A stretch of DNA of 64,000 bases, from assembly GCF_050314255.1 (NCBI RefSeq), contig NZ_JBNPMZ010000015.1:1-64000 (forward strand), given 5' to 3'. The number at the start of each line of letters is the position of its first letter. The first letter of the stretch is position 1. Positions 22,709 to 30,175 of this stretch are shown in pieces. The position numbers and the translations under genes were made by a program. Under the pieces are notes generated by a model. The model was not told where the DNA came from. It did no database searches and was given only the letters and a program-made list of their open reading frames with translations. Source of the DNA: Claveliimonas sp034178805 (GTDB taxonomy: Bacteria > Bacillota > Clostridia > Lachnospirales > Lachnospiraceae).

Positions 22709-23770
22709 TTATTCCCAGTTTGAAGGCTGTACCGGGTATTTTGCACATTGTCTTGCTGCCCGCATATAGGCGTCAATGTTTTCCAATGGAGCCTGTACCG
22801 GAATGTCACATCCCGGGGCAATGGTAAAGCCACGCGGATTATCCCAGCACTTTGCGAAACAATCTTTTACCGCCTGTTCTATAGAAGCAGGAGTTCCTTC
22901 CAGAATTTCAATTGGTGATACATTTCCCATAATGGATAATTGGTCGCCAACAGTTTCTTTTGCGTAGACAATATCTACGGCACTGTCAATGCTGATTCCC
23001 CGAATTTTCATTTCTGTAAAGCATTCCAGAAGTTTCGAAGTGTCTCCACAGATATGAAAGCCAGCACCGCGGCAACCCCATTCTTTCCATTTATCCATAA
23101 CCTTTATATAGTAAGGCGTGACAAATTCGCGGAACTGTTTTGGCGATACGAGAGAAGCAGTTGGTTCGGCTAAACCAATACCAATCTGGTTTTCTACGAA
23201 TTTGCGGCCCACTTCGATGGTGGCATCGGCAGCAAAATCAAGAAGCTTATGCAGCCCTTCCGGGTCTTTGCGCATTGCTTTTAATACAGTCGTGGTTCCG
23301 GCAAGGTTGGCAGCGGTTGTAAATGGTCCCATAAAGCCAACGCCGGTAAAGATTTCATCATTGAGTTCATCCTGAATGATGCGTACTGCATCAAAAGCAA
23401 CCTGTGCATTTTTATCATTTTCAAAGCGGAGATTATTGAGATCAAGTTGATCAACATCAGCAATATTATGCAGAACCGCATTTTTTACCATTGGAATACC
23501 GGTGGGGTCATAGGTAGATTCTGCACCGAACGCGAGAGGGATACCGTCGATCCTGTAATTCACGCTCAATCCGTCCTGACCAAAGCGTTTATAACTTTCA
23601 ATGAGCCAGTGTGCACGTGATTTTGCTTCCGTAAAAGCTTCATCATAAGTGGCACCGAAGTTCATTCCGATATATGGGGAGAAAAGTTTGATTGGCATAC
23701 GGTCTACCGGTTTGCCGGCAAATAATGCAAATGCCCGTTCTTTGGGTGTCATCTGGTCGTCTTTATGCAT
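22709..23770 (-). CDS. UroD / MtaA-CmuA family methyltransferase-like protein
   Basis: A 353-residue protein with the uroporphyrinogen-decarboxylase barrel. MTPKERAFALFAGKPVDRMP at the N-terminus and GFHICGDTSKLLE plus APGCDIP later give an HxC...C set, the zinc site of MtaA/CmuA-type corrinoid-dependent methyltransferases, so methyl transfer is more likely than heme synthesis. No corrinoid protein gene is adjacent. Start 23770 (MHKDDQMTP) has AGGAGG 8 bases upstream; a frame extension to 23848 lacks support. Methyl donor and acceptor unknown. Confidence 0.83.
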   Translation of the reverse strand: MHKDDQMTPKERAFALFAGKPVDRMPIKLFSPYIGMNFGATYDEAFTEAKSRAHWLIESYKRFGQDGLSVNYRIDGIPLAFGAESTYDPTGIPMVKNAVLHNIADVDQLDLNNLRFENDKNAQVAFDAVRIIQDELNDEIFTGVGFMGPFTTAANLAGTTTVLKAMRKDPEGLHKLLDFAADATIEVGRKFVENQIGIGLAEPTASLVSPKQFREFVTPYYIKVMDKWKEWGCRGAGFHICGDTSKLLECFTEMKIRGISIDSAVDIVYAKETVGDQLSIMGNVSPIEILEGTPASIEQAVKDCFAKCWDNPRGFTIAPGCDIPVQAPLENIDAYMRAARQCAKYPVQPSNWE

Positions 23771-23913
23771 AGTAACATGCCTCCTTTTTCCTGTTATTTC
23801 AAGTACACCTTCTAAGATAAATATACTTCCCGGAGAGGGGAGAATCAATGATGTGCGGTAAAGTTATATATTGAAAAAAGATATATAAAAAGAATATTTA
23901 TTGATAAAAATTA

Positions 23914-23951
23914 TAAAAACCGCCCTTGTACTTTGGCGGGTAAGGGCGGTT
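23914..23951 (-). terminator. Terminator of the ymaF gene
   Basis: AACCGCCCTT pairs with AAGGGCGGTT; on the minus strand it is followed by TTTTTATAA. It lies 20 bases beyond the YmaF stop. Confidence 0.8.
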
Positions 23952-23970
23952 GAAGGATTTGATTATGAAA

Positions 23971-24321
23971 CTATTTGCATTTAAAGTCTATCGGGCTGTC
24001 AATAAGTGTAGCGGCCTGAAATTCATGTCTGTGGTTATCCTCTTCTTCGGTAAAATCCTTAATGAAATGAACGTGTTTTCCATTTCCTACATCAATTGCA
24101 CCGGAAGTTTTTCCGCAGAATTCATGGAAATGTTTATCGGAAAAGTCGGTATGAAATTTCACTTCATGGAAATGATCATGTTTATCTTTGCAGTACATAG
24201 CTTCACCGGTTACTGTGCAGAATCTGTGATTGTGGCAGTCACCATTTTCGTTGAAAATACGTGTGCTTCCGGTGAGTTCATGAACATGTTTTTGCTCTTT
24301 GTGACAATTATAATTATACAT
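23971..24321 (-). CDS. YmaF family histidine-rich protein
   Basis: A 116-residue YmaF-family protein with very many histidines in HxHE-like clusters (KHVHELTGSTR, DHFHEVKFHTDF, KHFHEF, KHVHFIKDFT, NHRHEFQAAT) and a few cysteines (CHNHRFC). Such residue spacing suggests metal binding, but the family has no assigned role; B. subtilis YmaF is uncharacterised. No signal peptide. The ATG follows AAGGAATTTTTAAA. The reading frame on the opposite strand is a shadow. Confidence 0.85.
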   Translation of the reverse strand: MYNYNCHKEQKHVHELTGSTRIFNENGDCHNHRFCTVTGEAMYCKDKHDHFHEVKFHTDFSDKHFHEFCGKTSGAIDVGNGKHVHFIKDFTEEEDNHRHEFQAATLIDSPIDFKCK

Positions 24322-24437
24322 TTTAAAAATTCCTTTTTCTTTTATGATATGACAATAGCTGTGGTATGTGAAAAAGAAGATTTTCTCATGGCATAAAAAT
24401 GTTCTTTCGGCGGTATCCTAATACGGGGTGATCAATT

Positions 24438-24569
24438 ATGAGAGACAAGCAGGAAAAAAAGGACCTGGAACGGTTCAACAGCATTACCCAAAAGGTAAAG
24501 CCGGAGAACCAGAACCAGTATCACAATGTAAGAAAAGAAGCTGTGGATGCGAAGAGAAGACAAGTGTAA
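24438..24569 (+). CDS. Small basic hypothetical protein (43 residues)
   Basis: ATG 24438 opens 43 codons: MRDKQEKKDLERFNSITQKV then KPENQNQYHNVRKEAVDAKR.. ending RQV and TAA. Ribosome site GGGGTG lies 8 bases upstream. The composition (many Lys, Gln, Asn, Glu; no hydrophobic segment) resembles small, disordered spore or stress proteins, which is only a guess. Its stop is 10 bases from the stop of the convergent acetyltransferase gene. Confidence 0.55.
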   Translation: MRDKQEKKDLERFNSITQKVKPENQNQYHNVRKEAVDAKRRQV

Positions 24570-24578
24570 GGAGTCAGC

Positions 24579-25055
24579 CTACCGGGCTAACTTATGCAGC
24601 GTTTCGCCGGCAGCCCGGTAGAGCGTCCACTCATCCATTGGTTTGGCATCCAGAGAAAGGTAAAAATCAATGCTGGGCTGATTCCAGTCAAGACAGGACC
24701 ATTCCAGTCTTCCGCATCCTCTTTCGACAGCAATACGTGCCAGCTCCTTCAAAAGAGCTTTTCCGTACCCCTTTCCCCGGTATTCCGGCTTTACATATAA
24801 GTCCTCCAGGTAAATCCCGGCACGACCTAAAAACGTAGAAAAATTGTGGAAAAAGAGGGCAAAACCTACTTCTTTTCCTTCTTCTAACGCAAAAAGAACC
24901 TCCGCAGCTTTTTTGTCAAAAAGCCATTCTTTCAGCAGTTCTTCGGTTGCCACGACTTCGTCAAGCATGTTCTCATAAGTGGCCAGTTCCTTTATAAAAT
25001 TCAGAATAATTCCGGTATCCTGTTCATTAGCGTATCTGAAAGTTGTTTTTTGCAT
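24579..25055 (-). CDS. GNAT acetyltransferase, SSAT/thialysine type
   Basis: A 158-residue GNAT enzyme. The pattern FRYANEQDTGIILNFIKELATYE and VVATEELL matches the spermidine/thialysine acetyltransferase group. The acetyl-CoA loop is YVKPEYRGKGYGKALLKELA, followed by EWSCLDWNQPSIDFYLSL with the catalytic-side Tyr. Start 25055 has AAGGAG at a good distance; a 13-codon longer frame from 25094 is less likely. The polyamine or amino-acid substrate is uncertain. Confidence 0.88.
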   Translation of the reverse strand: MQKTTFRYANEQDTGIILNFIKELATYENMLDEVVATEELLKEWLFDKKAAEVLFALEEGKEVGFALFFHNFSTFLGRAGIYLEDLYVKPEYRGKGYGKALLKELARIAVERGCGRLEWSCLDWNQPSIDFYLSLDAKPMDEWTLYRAAGETLHKLAR

Positions 25056-25137
25056 AATGTACTCCTTTTTATTAATGTATAAAATGATTTTCAATGAGTT
25101 TATTATAGTGGGTTTTGGGGCAAATGTCTATGGGATA

Positions 25138-25197
25138 GTGGGATAGGGGACGGTTCTTTGTCCTAAAGCCAGGACAAAGAACCGTCCCCTATCCCAC
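25138..25197. repeat. Perfect 27-bp inverted repeat (palindromic element)
   Basis: Arms 25138-25164 and 25171-25197 are exact reverse complements (core GGGGACGGTTCTTTGTCC), loop AAAGCC. It lies between divergent genes, so it is not a simple terminator. The GGGACRGTTC core is shared with 8370-8411. It has the form of the palindromic intergenic repeats seen in related genomes. Confidence 0.85.
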
Positions 25198-25206
25198 ATC
25201 TTTTCC

Positions 25207-25234
25207 TTGCAAATTGTCGAAGGAGTAGTATAAT
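25207..25234 (+). promoter_or_regulatory. Promoter of thiM riboswitch transcript
   Basis: TTGCAA (25207-25212), 16-base spacer, TATAAT (25229-25234), 18 bases before the TPP aptamer. Confidence 0.65.
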
Positions 25235-25251
25235 CGAATATAACAAAGCAA

Positions 25252-25338
25252 ACGGGGAGCTTGCAGCAGCAGGCTGAGAGGAGGCTGACACTGTCTCGAC
25301 CCATTAACCTGATTTGGATAATGCCAACGTAGGAATAT
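25252..25338 (+). ncRNA. TPP riboswitch of the thiMED operon
   Basis: ACGGGGAGC, a variable stem, GGCTGAGAG, then GACCCATTAACCTGAT and TGGATAATGCCAACGTAGGAA. Complete THI-box aptamer, followed at once by a terminator. Confidence 0.96.
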
Positions 25339-25355
25339 AGCGAATGTGCAGTGTG

Positions 25356-25395
25356 AGCAGATGTACCTACAGTAGGTGTATCTGCTTTATTTTTC
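25356..25395 (+). terminator. Riboswitch terminator of the thiMED operon
   Basis: GAGCAGAT.TACCTAC pairs with GTAGGT.ATCTGC around AGT-type loop bases, followed by TTTATTTTT. TPP binding upstream should promote it. Confidence 0.85.
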
Positions 25396-25492
25396 AAGAC
25401 TCGCTTGCGAGTCTTGGCGCGGGATTCGGGCCTGCAAAGCAGGCATACTACTAATCCGAATCCCTGCGCATCTTCGCGAAGCGCATATCAGA
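25396..25492 (+). repeat. Hairpin cluster between riboswitch and thiM
   Basis: AAGACTCG-CTTG-CGAGTCTT (25396-25415) is an 8-bp stem with a CTTG loop. Next GGGATTCGG and CCGAATCCC pair across an inner GCCTGCAAAGCAGGC hairpin, and CTTCGCGAAG follows. None has a T-run. They resemble inserted palindromic repeats. Confidence 0.6.
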
Positions 25493-25526
25493 CGGGTACA
25501 AACAGAGCATGAAGGAGGATAATAAG

Positions 25527-26348
25527 ATGCTTGGAACATGTATTGAAAATGTAAGAAAAACGGTGCCGTTGGTACATAATATTACAAATTATGTAACGGT
25601 AAATGATGTGGCAAATGTGCTGCTGGCATGCGGAGGAAGCCCAATCATGTCAGATGAGCCGGAGGATGTGGCAGATATCACTGCTATTTGCGGCGGATTG
25701 AATATTAACATCGGAACATTGAATCAGAGAAGTATTGAGGCAATGTTTGTTGCAGGCAGAAAGGCAAATGAGCTGAATCATCAGCTGCTTTTGGATCCGG
25801 TAGGAGCGGGAGCAAGCGCCCTTCGTACCAATACGGCAGTGAAGCTGATGAAAGAGCTTAGATTTGATGTGATCCGTGGAAATATTTCCGAAATCAAAAC
25901 GCTGGCGCAGGGCAGCGGAACTACCAAGGGTGTGGATGCTGATGTGGCAGACGCGGTTACGGAAGAAACTCTGGACGAGGCTGTGGCATTTGTAAAGAAA
26001 TTTTCAGAGAAGACCGGAAGTATTGTTGCAATCACGGGAGCCATTGACCTTGTGGCAGATAAGGACACCTGTTATGTGATTCGAAACGGTCGTCCGGAGA
26101 TGGGAAAGATCACGGGAACAGGATGTCAGCTGTCCGGTATGATGACAGCATTTCTCGTTGCAAATCCGGAAAATAAGCTGGAGGCAGCGGCGGCAGCAGT
26201 CTGCACGATGGGCCTGGCAGGAGAGATAGGATGGAGCAGGATGCAGGAAGGTGATGGAAATTCCACCTACCGCAACCGGATTATTGATGCAATTTACAAT
26301 ATGGACAAGGAGACATTAGAAAAAGGAGCAAAATATGAAGTGCGATAA
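25527..26348 (+). CDS. thiM: Hydroxyethylthiazole kinase ThiM
   Basis: A 273-residue kinase that phosphorylates the thiazole alcohol for thiamine salvage. Motifs: PLVHNITNYVTVNDVANVLL (N-terminal substrate region), SPIMSDEPEDV, LLDPVGAGASALRT, IRGNISEI and GTGCQLSGMMTAFL (ribokinase-like anion hole with catalytic Cys). ATG 25527 follows AAGGAGG by 8 bases and is preferred to 25509. It heads the TPP-controlled operon thiM-thiE-HAD-thiD; its last 14 bases overlap thiE. Confidence 0.96.
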   Translation: MLGTCIENVRKTVPLVHNITNYVTVNDVANVLLACGGSPIMSDEPEDVADITAICGGLNINIGTLNQRSIEAMFVAGRKANELNHQLLLDPVGAGASALRTNTAVKLMKELRFDVIRGNISEIKTLAQGSGTTKGVDADVADAVTEETLDEAVAFVKKFSEKTGSIVAITGAIDLVADKDTCYVIRNGRPEMGKITGTGCQLSGMMTAFLVANPENKLEAAAAAVCTMGLAGEIGWSRMQEGDGNSTYRNRIIDAIYNMDKETLEKGAKYEVR

Positions 26349-26973
26349 AGAAAGTTTACTTCTGTATGCGGTGACAGACAGAAGCTGGCTGAATGGGCAG
26401 ACGCTGTACGAACAGGTAGAACAGGCGCTGGAGGGCGGCGCTACCTTTGTGCAGCTTCGGGAAAAAGAACTGGATGAAGAACATTTTCTGGAAGAAGCCA
26501 GGGAGATCAAAGAACTTTGCAGAAAATACAATGTACCTTTTGTAATTAATGATAACGTGGACATTGCTCTTGCTATGGACGCAGACGGTGTACATGTGGG
26601 GCAGAGCGATATGGAAGCAGGGGATGTCCGGGCAAAGCTGGGTCCTGATAAGATCATCGGAGTATCTGCGCAGACGGTGGAGCAGGCGCTTCTGGCACAG
26701 AGTCACGGCGCGGATTATCTCGGTGTGGGTGCCGTATTTCCTACAGGTTCCAAGGCGGATGCAAGTGAGGTGAGCCATGACACCCTGAGGGAAATCTGTG
26801 AGGCCGTGGATATTCCGGTTATAGCAATCGGCGGTATTGGTAAGAATAATGTAAAAGAGCTCTCCGGCAGCGGAATCTGCGGAATTGCGGTGATCAGTGC
26901 CATTTTTGCACAGAAAGATATTAAGACAGCCACAGAAGAATTAAAAGAAGCTGTCAGAGAAACGGTGATGTAA
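26335..26973 (+). CDS. thiE: Thiamine-phosphate synthase ThiE
   Basis: A 212-residue TIM-barrel enzyme joining HMP-PP and thiazole phosphate to thiamine monophosphate. Motifs: GGATFVQLREKELDE, VPFVINDNVDIAL, ADGVHVGQSDM, VSAQT, GADYLGVGAVFPTGSK and VIAIGGI. Its start lies inside thiM and is preceded by AAAAGGAGC. The stop overlaps the next start (TAATG). Confidence 0.96.
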   Translation: MKCDKESLLLYAVTDRSWLNGQTLYEQVEQALEGGATFVQLREKELDEEHFLEEAREIKELCRKYNVPFVINDNVDIALAMDADGVHVGQSDMEAGDVRAKLGPDKIIGVSAQTVEQALLAQSHGADYLGVGAVFPTGSKADASEVSHDTLREICEAVDIPVIAIGGIGKNNVKELSGSGICGIAVISAIFAQKDIKTATEELKEAVRETVM

Positions 26974-27632
26974 TGATTAAGGGAGCAATTTTTGATGTAG
27001 ACGGAACTCTTCTGGATTCTATGTGTATCTGGCTGGATGCCGGGGAGCGGTATCTGAGAAAATGTGGACTGGAGCCGGAAGAAGGCCTGGGAGAAAAAAT
27101 ATTTACCATGACCCTGGAAGAAGGAGCGGCTTATGTGAAAAAGGGCTATCACCTTTCCCAGAGCGAGGATGAAATCGTGAGCGGAGTCCTGGAAATTGTG
27201 AGAGAATTCTATTATGAAGAAGCGCCGCTGAAAGAGGGGGCAAAAGCATTTTTGCAGGCTTTGCAGGAACATGACATTCCTATGGTGGTTGCGACATCCG
27301 GGAATCAGGAGCTGGTAGAGGCGGCATTTACAAGGCTGGGTATTCTGGATTATTTCGATCGGATTTTCACCTGTACGGAAGTGGGAGTGGGTAAACGTTA
27401 TCCGGACATTTACCGGTGTGCTGCACAATATATGGAAACCAGACCGGAAGAGACTTATGTGTTCGAGGATGTACTTCATGCTGTCAGAAGTGCGGGCTCA
27501 GCGGGATTCCGGACGGTGGGCATATATGATGCGTCCAGCGATAAAGAGCAGGAAGAGATCCGAAAGAGCGCCGATATTTATCTGGGAGACCTGACAGATT
27601 TTTCAAAGTTCTGGGAGTATGCAGAAAAATAG
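26973..27632 (+). CDS. HAD-family phosphatase in the thiamine operon
   Basis: A 219-residue HAD-IA hydrolase. Motif I is AIFDVDGTLLDSM, motif II VVATSGNQ, motif III K around KRYPDIYRC, motif IV YVFEDVLHAV. The helical cap lies at residues about 15-90. It is translationally coupled to thiE (one-base overlap) and lies before thiD, so a thiamine-linked dephosphorylation is plausible, for example of thiamine monophosphate or excess intermediates; this is inference from position only. A general sugar-phosphate phosphatase is the alternative. Confidence 0.85.
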   Translation: MIKGAIFDVDGTLLDSMCIWLDAGERYLRKCGLEPEEGLGEKIFTMTLEEGAAYVKKGYHLSQSEDEIVSGVLEIVREFYYEEAPLKEGAKAFLQALQEHDIPMVVATSGNQELVEAAFTRLGILDYFDRIFTCTEVGVGKRYPDIYRCAAQYMETRPEETYVFEDVLHAVRSAGSAGFRTVGIYDASSDKEQEEIRKSADIYLGDLTDFSKFWEYAEK

Positions 27633-27673
27633 ATCCGAGAGTGGGTATCGAATAAGAAGAGAGGAATGACGAT

Positions 27674-28456
27674 ATGAAAACAGCGTTAACAATTGCAGGA
27701 AGCGATTCAAGCGGAGGTGCCGGAATTCAGGCGGATATTAAAACGATGATGGCAAATGGAGTTTATGCCATGAGTGCCATTACGGCTCTGACAGCGCAGA
27801 ATACCATGGGAGTAACCGATATCATGGAGGTGACGCCGGAGTTCCTGGAAGCTCAGCTGGATGCGGTATTTACCGATATTTTTCCGGATGCGGTGAAGAT
27901 CGGAATGGTGTCTGCCAGTCCTCTGATTCTGAAGATTGCAGAGAAACTGAAGGAGTATGGGGCAAAAAACATTGTGGTGGATCCGGTGATGGTTGCAACC
28001 AGCGGATCAAAATTAATCAGTGATGAGGCGATTGCCACATTAAAAGAAAATCTTTTTCCACTGGCGAAGGTACTGACCCCTAATATTCCGGAGGCAGAGG
28101 TTTTATCCGGAATGGAAGTCAAATCAGAAGCAGATATGATTTCTGCGGCAAAGCAGATAAGTGACTCCTGGCATTGTGCGGTACTCTTAAAAGGCGGACA
28201 TCAGCTGAATGATGCCAATGATCTTTTGTATCATGACGGGAATTACAGGTGGTTTTACGGAAGACGTATTGATAATCCGAATACTCATGGGACCGGTTGT
28301 ACTCTGTCAAGTGCTATTGCGTCAAATCTTGCCAGGGGCTGTGACCTGGAAGAGTCGGTGGAACGTGCCAAGGCATATATTTCCGGCGCACTGGAAGCGA
28401 TGCTGGACCTTGGAAAGGGAAGCGGACCTATGAATCACGGATTTGCTCTCGAATAA
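27674..28456 (+). CDS. thiD: Hydroxymethylpyrimidine/phosphomethylpyrimidine kinase ThiD
   Basis: A 260-residue ribokinase-fold enzyme phosphorylating HMP twice to HMP-PP. Motifs: ALTIAGSDSSGGAGIQADIK, AQNTMGV, VVDPVMVATSGSKLI, LTPNIPEAEVLSG, LLKGGH and NTHGTGCTLSSAIASNLA (catalytic Cys loop). It joins the ThiC product and salvaged HMP to ThiE. Last gene of the riboswitch operon; no thiazole synthesis genes are in the window. Confidence 0.96.
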   Translation: MKTALTIAGSDSSGGAGIQADIKTMMANGVYAMSAITALTAQNTMGVTDIMEVTPEFLEAQLDAVFTDIFPDAVKIGMVSASPLILKIAEKLKEYGAKNIVVDPVMVATSGSKLISDEAIATLKENLFPLAKVLTPNIPEAEVLSGMEVKSEADMISAAKQISDSWHCAVLLKGGHQLNDANDLLYHDGNYRWFYGRRIDNPNTHGTGCTLSSAIASNLARGCDLEESVERAKAYISGALEAMLDLGKGSGPMNHGFALE

Positions 28457-28461
28457 GAATG

Positions 28462-28484
28462 AGATAGATATAGATATAGATATG
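28462..28484. repeat. Hexanucleotide microsatellite (GATATA)n
   Basis: About four copies of a GATATA/AGATAT unit immediately after thiD. May be length-variable; no coding effect. Confidence 0.7.
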
Positions 28485-28563
28485 GAATACAGTCTTGCCT
28501 TTAAAAAAATAGAAAAGTGTGTTAAGATAAGCATAGCAATTTTAACAAAAGGAGTTTTTTGGT

Positions 28564-29955
28564 ATGGACTTGATTACAATCAGAGAATTATACAAGAACA
28601 GAGAAGCGTATCTGGATCAGAAGATTACGATAGGGGGATGGGTACGCAGTATTCGTGATTCAAAAACATTTGGATTTATTGTTGTAAATGACGGAACCTT
28701 TTTTGAACCTCTGCAGGTAGTATACCATGATAAGATGGAAAACTTTGCAGAGATTTCCAAACTGAATGTAGGAGCTGCCATCATCGTGACAGGAACGCTG
28801 GTCGCAACTCCGCAGGCGAAGCAGCCGTTTGAGATTCAGGCAGATGAAGTAGAGGTAGAGGGCGCATCTGCACCGGATTATCCGCTTCAGAAGAAACGTC
28901 ACAGTTTCGAATATCTGAGAACAATTGCTCACCTGAGACCGAGAACCAATACTTTCCAGGCAGTGTTCCGCGTGAGATCCCTGACTGCATTTGCCATTCA
29001 CAAATTCTTCCAGGAGAGAGGATTCGTGTATGTACACACACCGCTGATCACCGGAAGTGACTGTGAGGGTGCGGGAGAGATGTTCCGCGTAACAACACTG
29101 GATATGGAAAATGTGCCGAAGAACCCGGATGGAAGTGTGGACTATACACAGGATTTCTTTAACAAAGAGACAAGCCTTACCGTGAGCGGTCAGTTGAACG
29201 CGGAGACCTATGCACAGGCATTCCGTAATATTTACACCTTTGGACCGACCTTCCGTGCGGAAAATTCCAATACGACCCGCCATGCGGCAGAATTCTGGAT
29301 GATTGAGCCGGAGATCGCATTTGCAGATCTGGAAGACGATATGATGCTGGCAGAGGACATGCTGAAGTACATTATTAATTACGTGCTGGAGGAAGCACCG
29401 GAGGAAATGAATTTCTTCAACTCCTTTGTGGACAAGGGACTTCTGGACCGCCTTCACAATGTAGTATCCAATGAATTTGCCAGAGTAACCTACACAGAGG
29501 CAATCGACATTCTGGAAAAGAATAATGATAAATTTGAATTTAAGGTATCCTGGGGCGTGGACCTTCAGACGGAGCATGAGCGTTATCTGACAGAAGAAGT
29601 ATTTAAGCGTCCGGTATTTGTAACGGATTATCCGAAGGATATTAAGGCATTTTATATGAAAATGAATCCGGATAACAAGACGGTTGCCGCAGTAGACTGT
29701 CTGGTTCCGGGAATCGGAGAAATCATCGGCGGAAGCCAGAGGGAAGATGATTATGAGAAGCTGGCAGCACGTATGAAAGAGCTGGGAATGAAGGAAGAAG
29801 ACTATGGCTTCTACATGGATCTGCGCAAATACGGCTCAACCCGCCATGCAGGATTCGGACTCGGCTTCGAGCGGTGCATCATGTACCTGACCGGTATGAG
29901 CAATATCCGTGACGTAGTTCCGTTCCCGAGAACAGTAAATAACTGCGAGTTTTAG
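28564..29955 (+). CDS. asnS: Asparagine--tRNA ligase
   Basis: A 463-residue class IIb aminoacyl-tRNA synthetase. N-terminal OB-fold anticodon-binding domain (VRSIRDSKTFGFIVVNDGTF, residues about 20-105), then the catalytic core with motif 2 (FRAENSNTTRHAAEFWMIEPE) and motif 3 (GFGLGFERCIMYLTGMSNIRDVVPFPRT). NTTRHAAEFWM and PRTVNNCEF fit AsnRS rather than AspRS. AAAAGGAG precedes the ATG. A complex inverted-repeat element follows its stop. Confidence 0.96.
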   Translation: MDLITIRELYKNREAYLDQKITIGGWVRSIRDSKTFGFIVVNDGTFFEPLQVVYHDKMENFAEISKLNVGAAIIVTGTLVATPQAKQPFEIQADEVEVEGASAPDYPLQKKRHSFEYLRTIAHLRPRTNTFQAVFRVRSLTAFAIHKFFQERGFVYVHTPLITGSDCEGAGEMFRVTTLDMENVPKNPDGSVDYTQDFFNKETSLTVSGQLNAETYAQAFRNIYTFGPTFRAENSNTTRHAAEFWMIEPEIAFADLEDDMMLAEDMLKYIINYVLEEAPEEMNFFNSFVDKGLLDRLHNVVSNEFARVTYTEAIDILEKNNDKFEFKVSWGVDLQTEHERYLTEEVFKRPVFVTDYPKDIKAFYMKMNPDNKTVAAVDCLVPGIGEIIGGSQREDDYEKLAARMKELGMKEEDYGFYMDLRKYGSTRHAGFGLGFERCIMYLTGMSNIRDVVPFPRTVNNCEF

Positions 29956-29957
29956 TC

Positions 29958-30124
29958 CACAGTTCAGCCATGCACTGACAAAAAATCAGAGTGCGCAAGC
30001 TTGCTTGCAGAAAGCTGATTTTTTTGTCAGTATATGGCGCTCTGCCATAAGCGAGAGCCTTAGCTGCATAAGCAGCGGGAAAGACTGCGAAGCAGTCGGG
30101 TCGAGCTTTCATGGCTGAACTGTG
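29958..30124 (+). other. Structured element bounded by a 15-bp inverted repeat
   Basis: CACAGTTCAGCCATG (29958-29972) and CATGGCTGAACTGTG (30110-30124) are exact reverse complements. Inside are TGACAAAAAATCAG/CTGATTTTTTTGTCA (29976-30029, probably the asnS terminator), ATGGC/GCCAT, CTGC-ATAA-GCAG and GACTGC-GAA-GCAGTC. The cruciform-like layout suggests a structured RNA or a MITE-like insert. No known family recognised. Confidence 0.6.
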
Positions 30125-30137
30125 TAAATATATCTCT

Positions 30138-30157
30138 GTCGCAAGCTTGCTTGCGAC
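30138..30157 (+). repeat. CTTG-loop hairpin in the response-regulator leader
   Basis: GTCGCAAG-CTTG-CTTGCGAC, 8-bp perfect stem ending 18 bases before the start codon. Same stem length and loop as 25396-25415 and similar to 29995-30008 (GCAAG-CTTG-CTTGC). Confidence 0.65.
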
Positions 30158-30175
30158 GGACGGAGAGGAAAGAGT

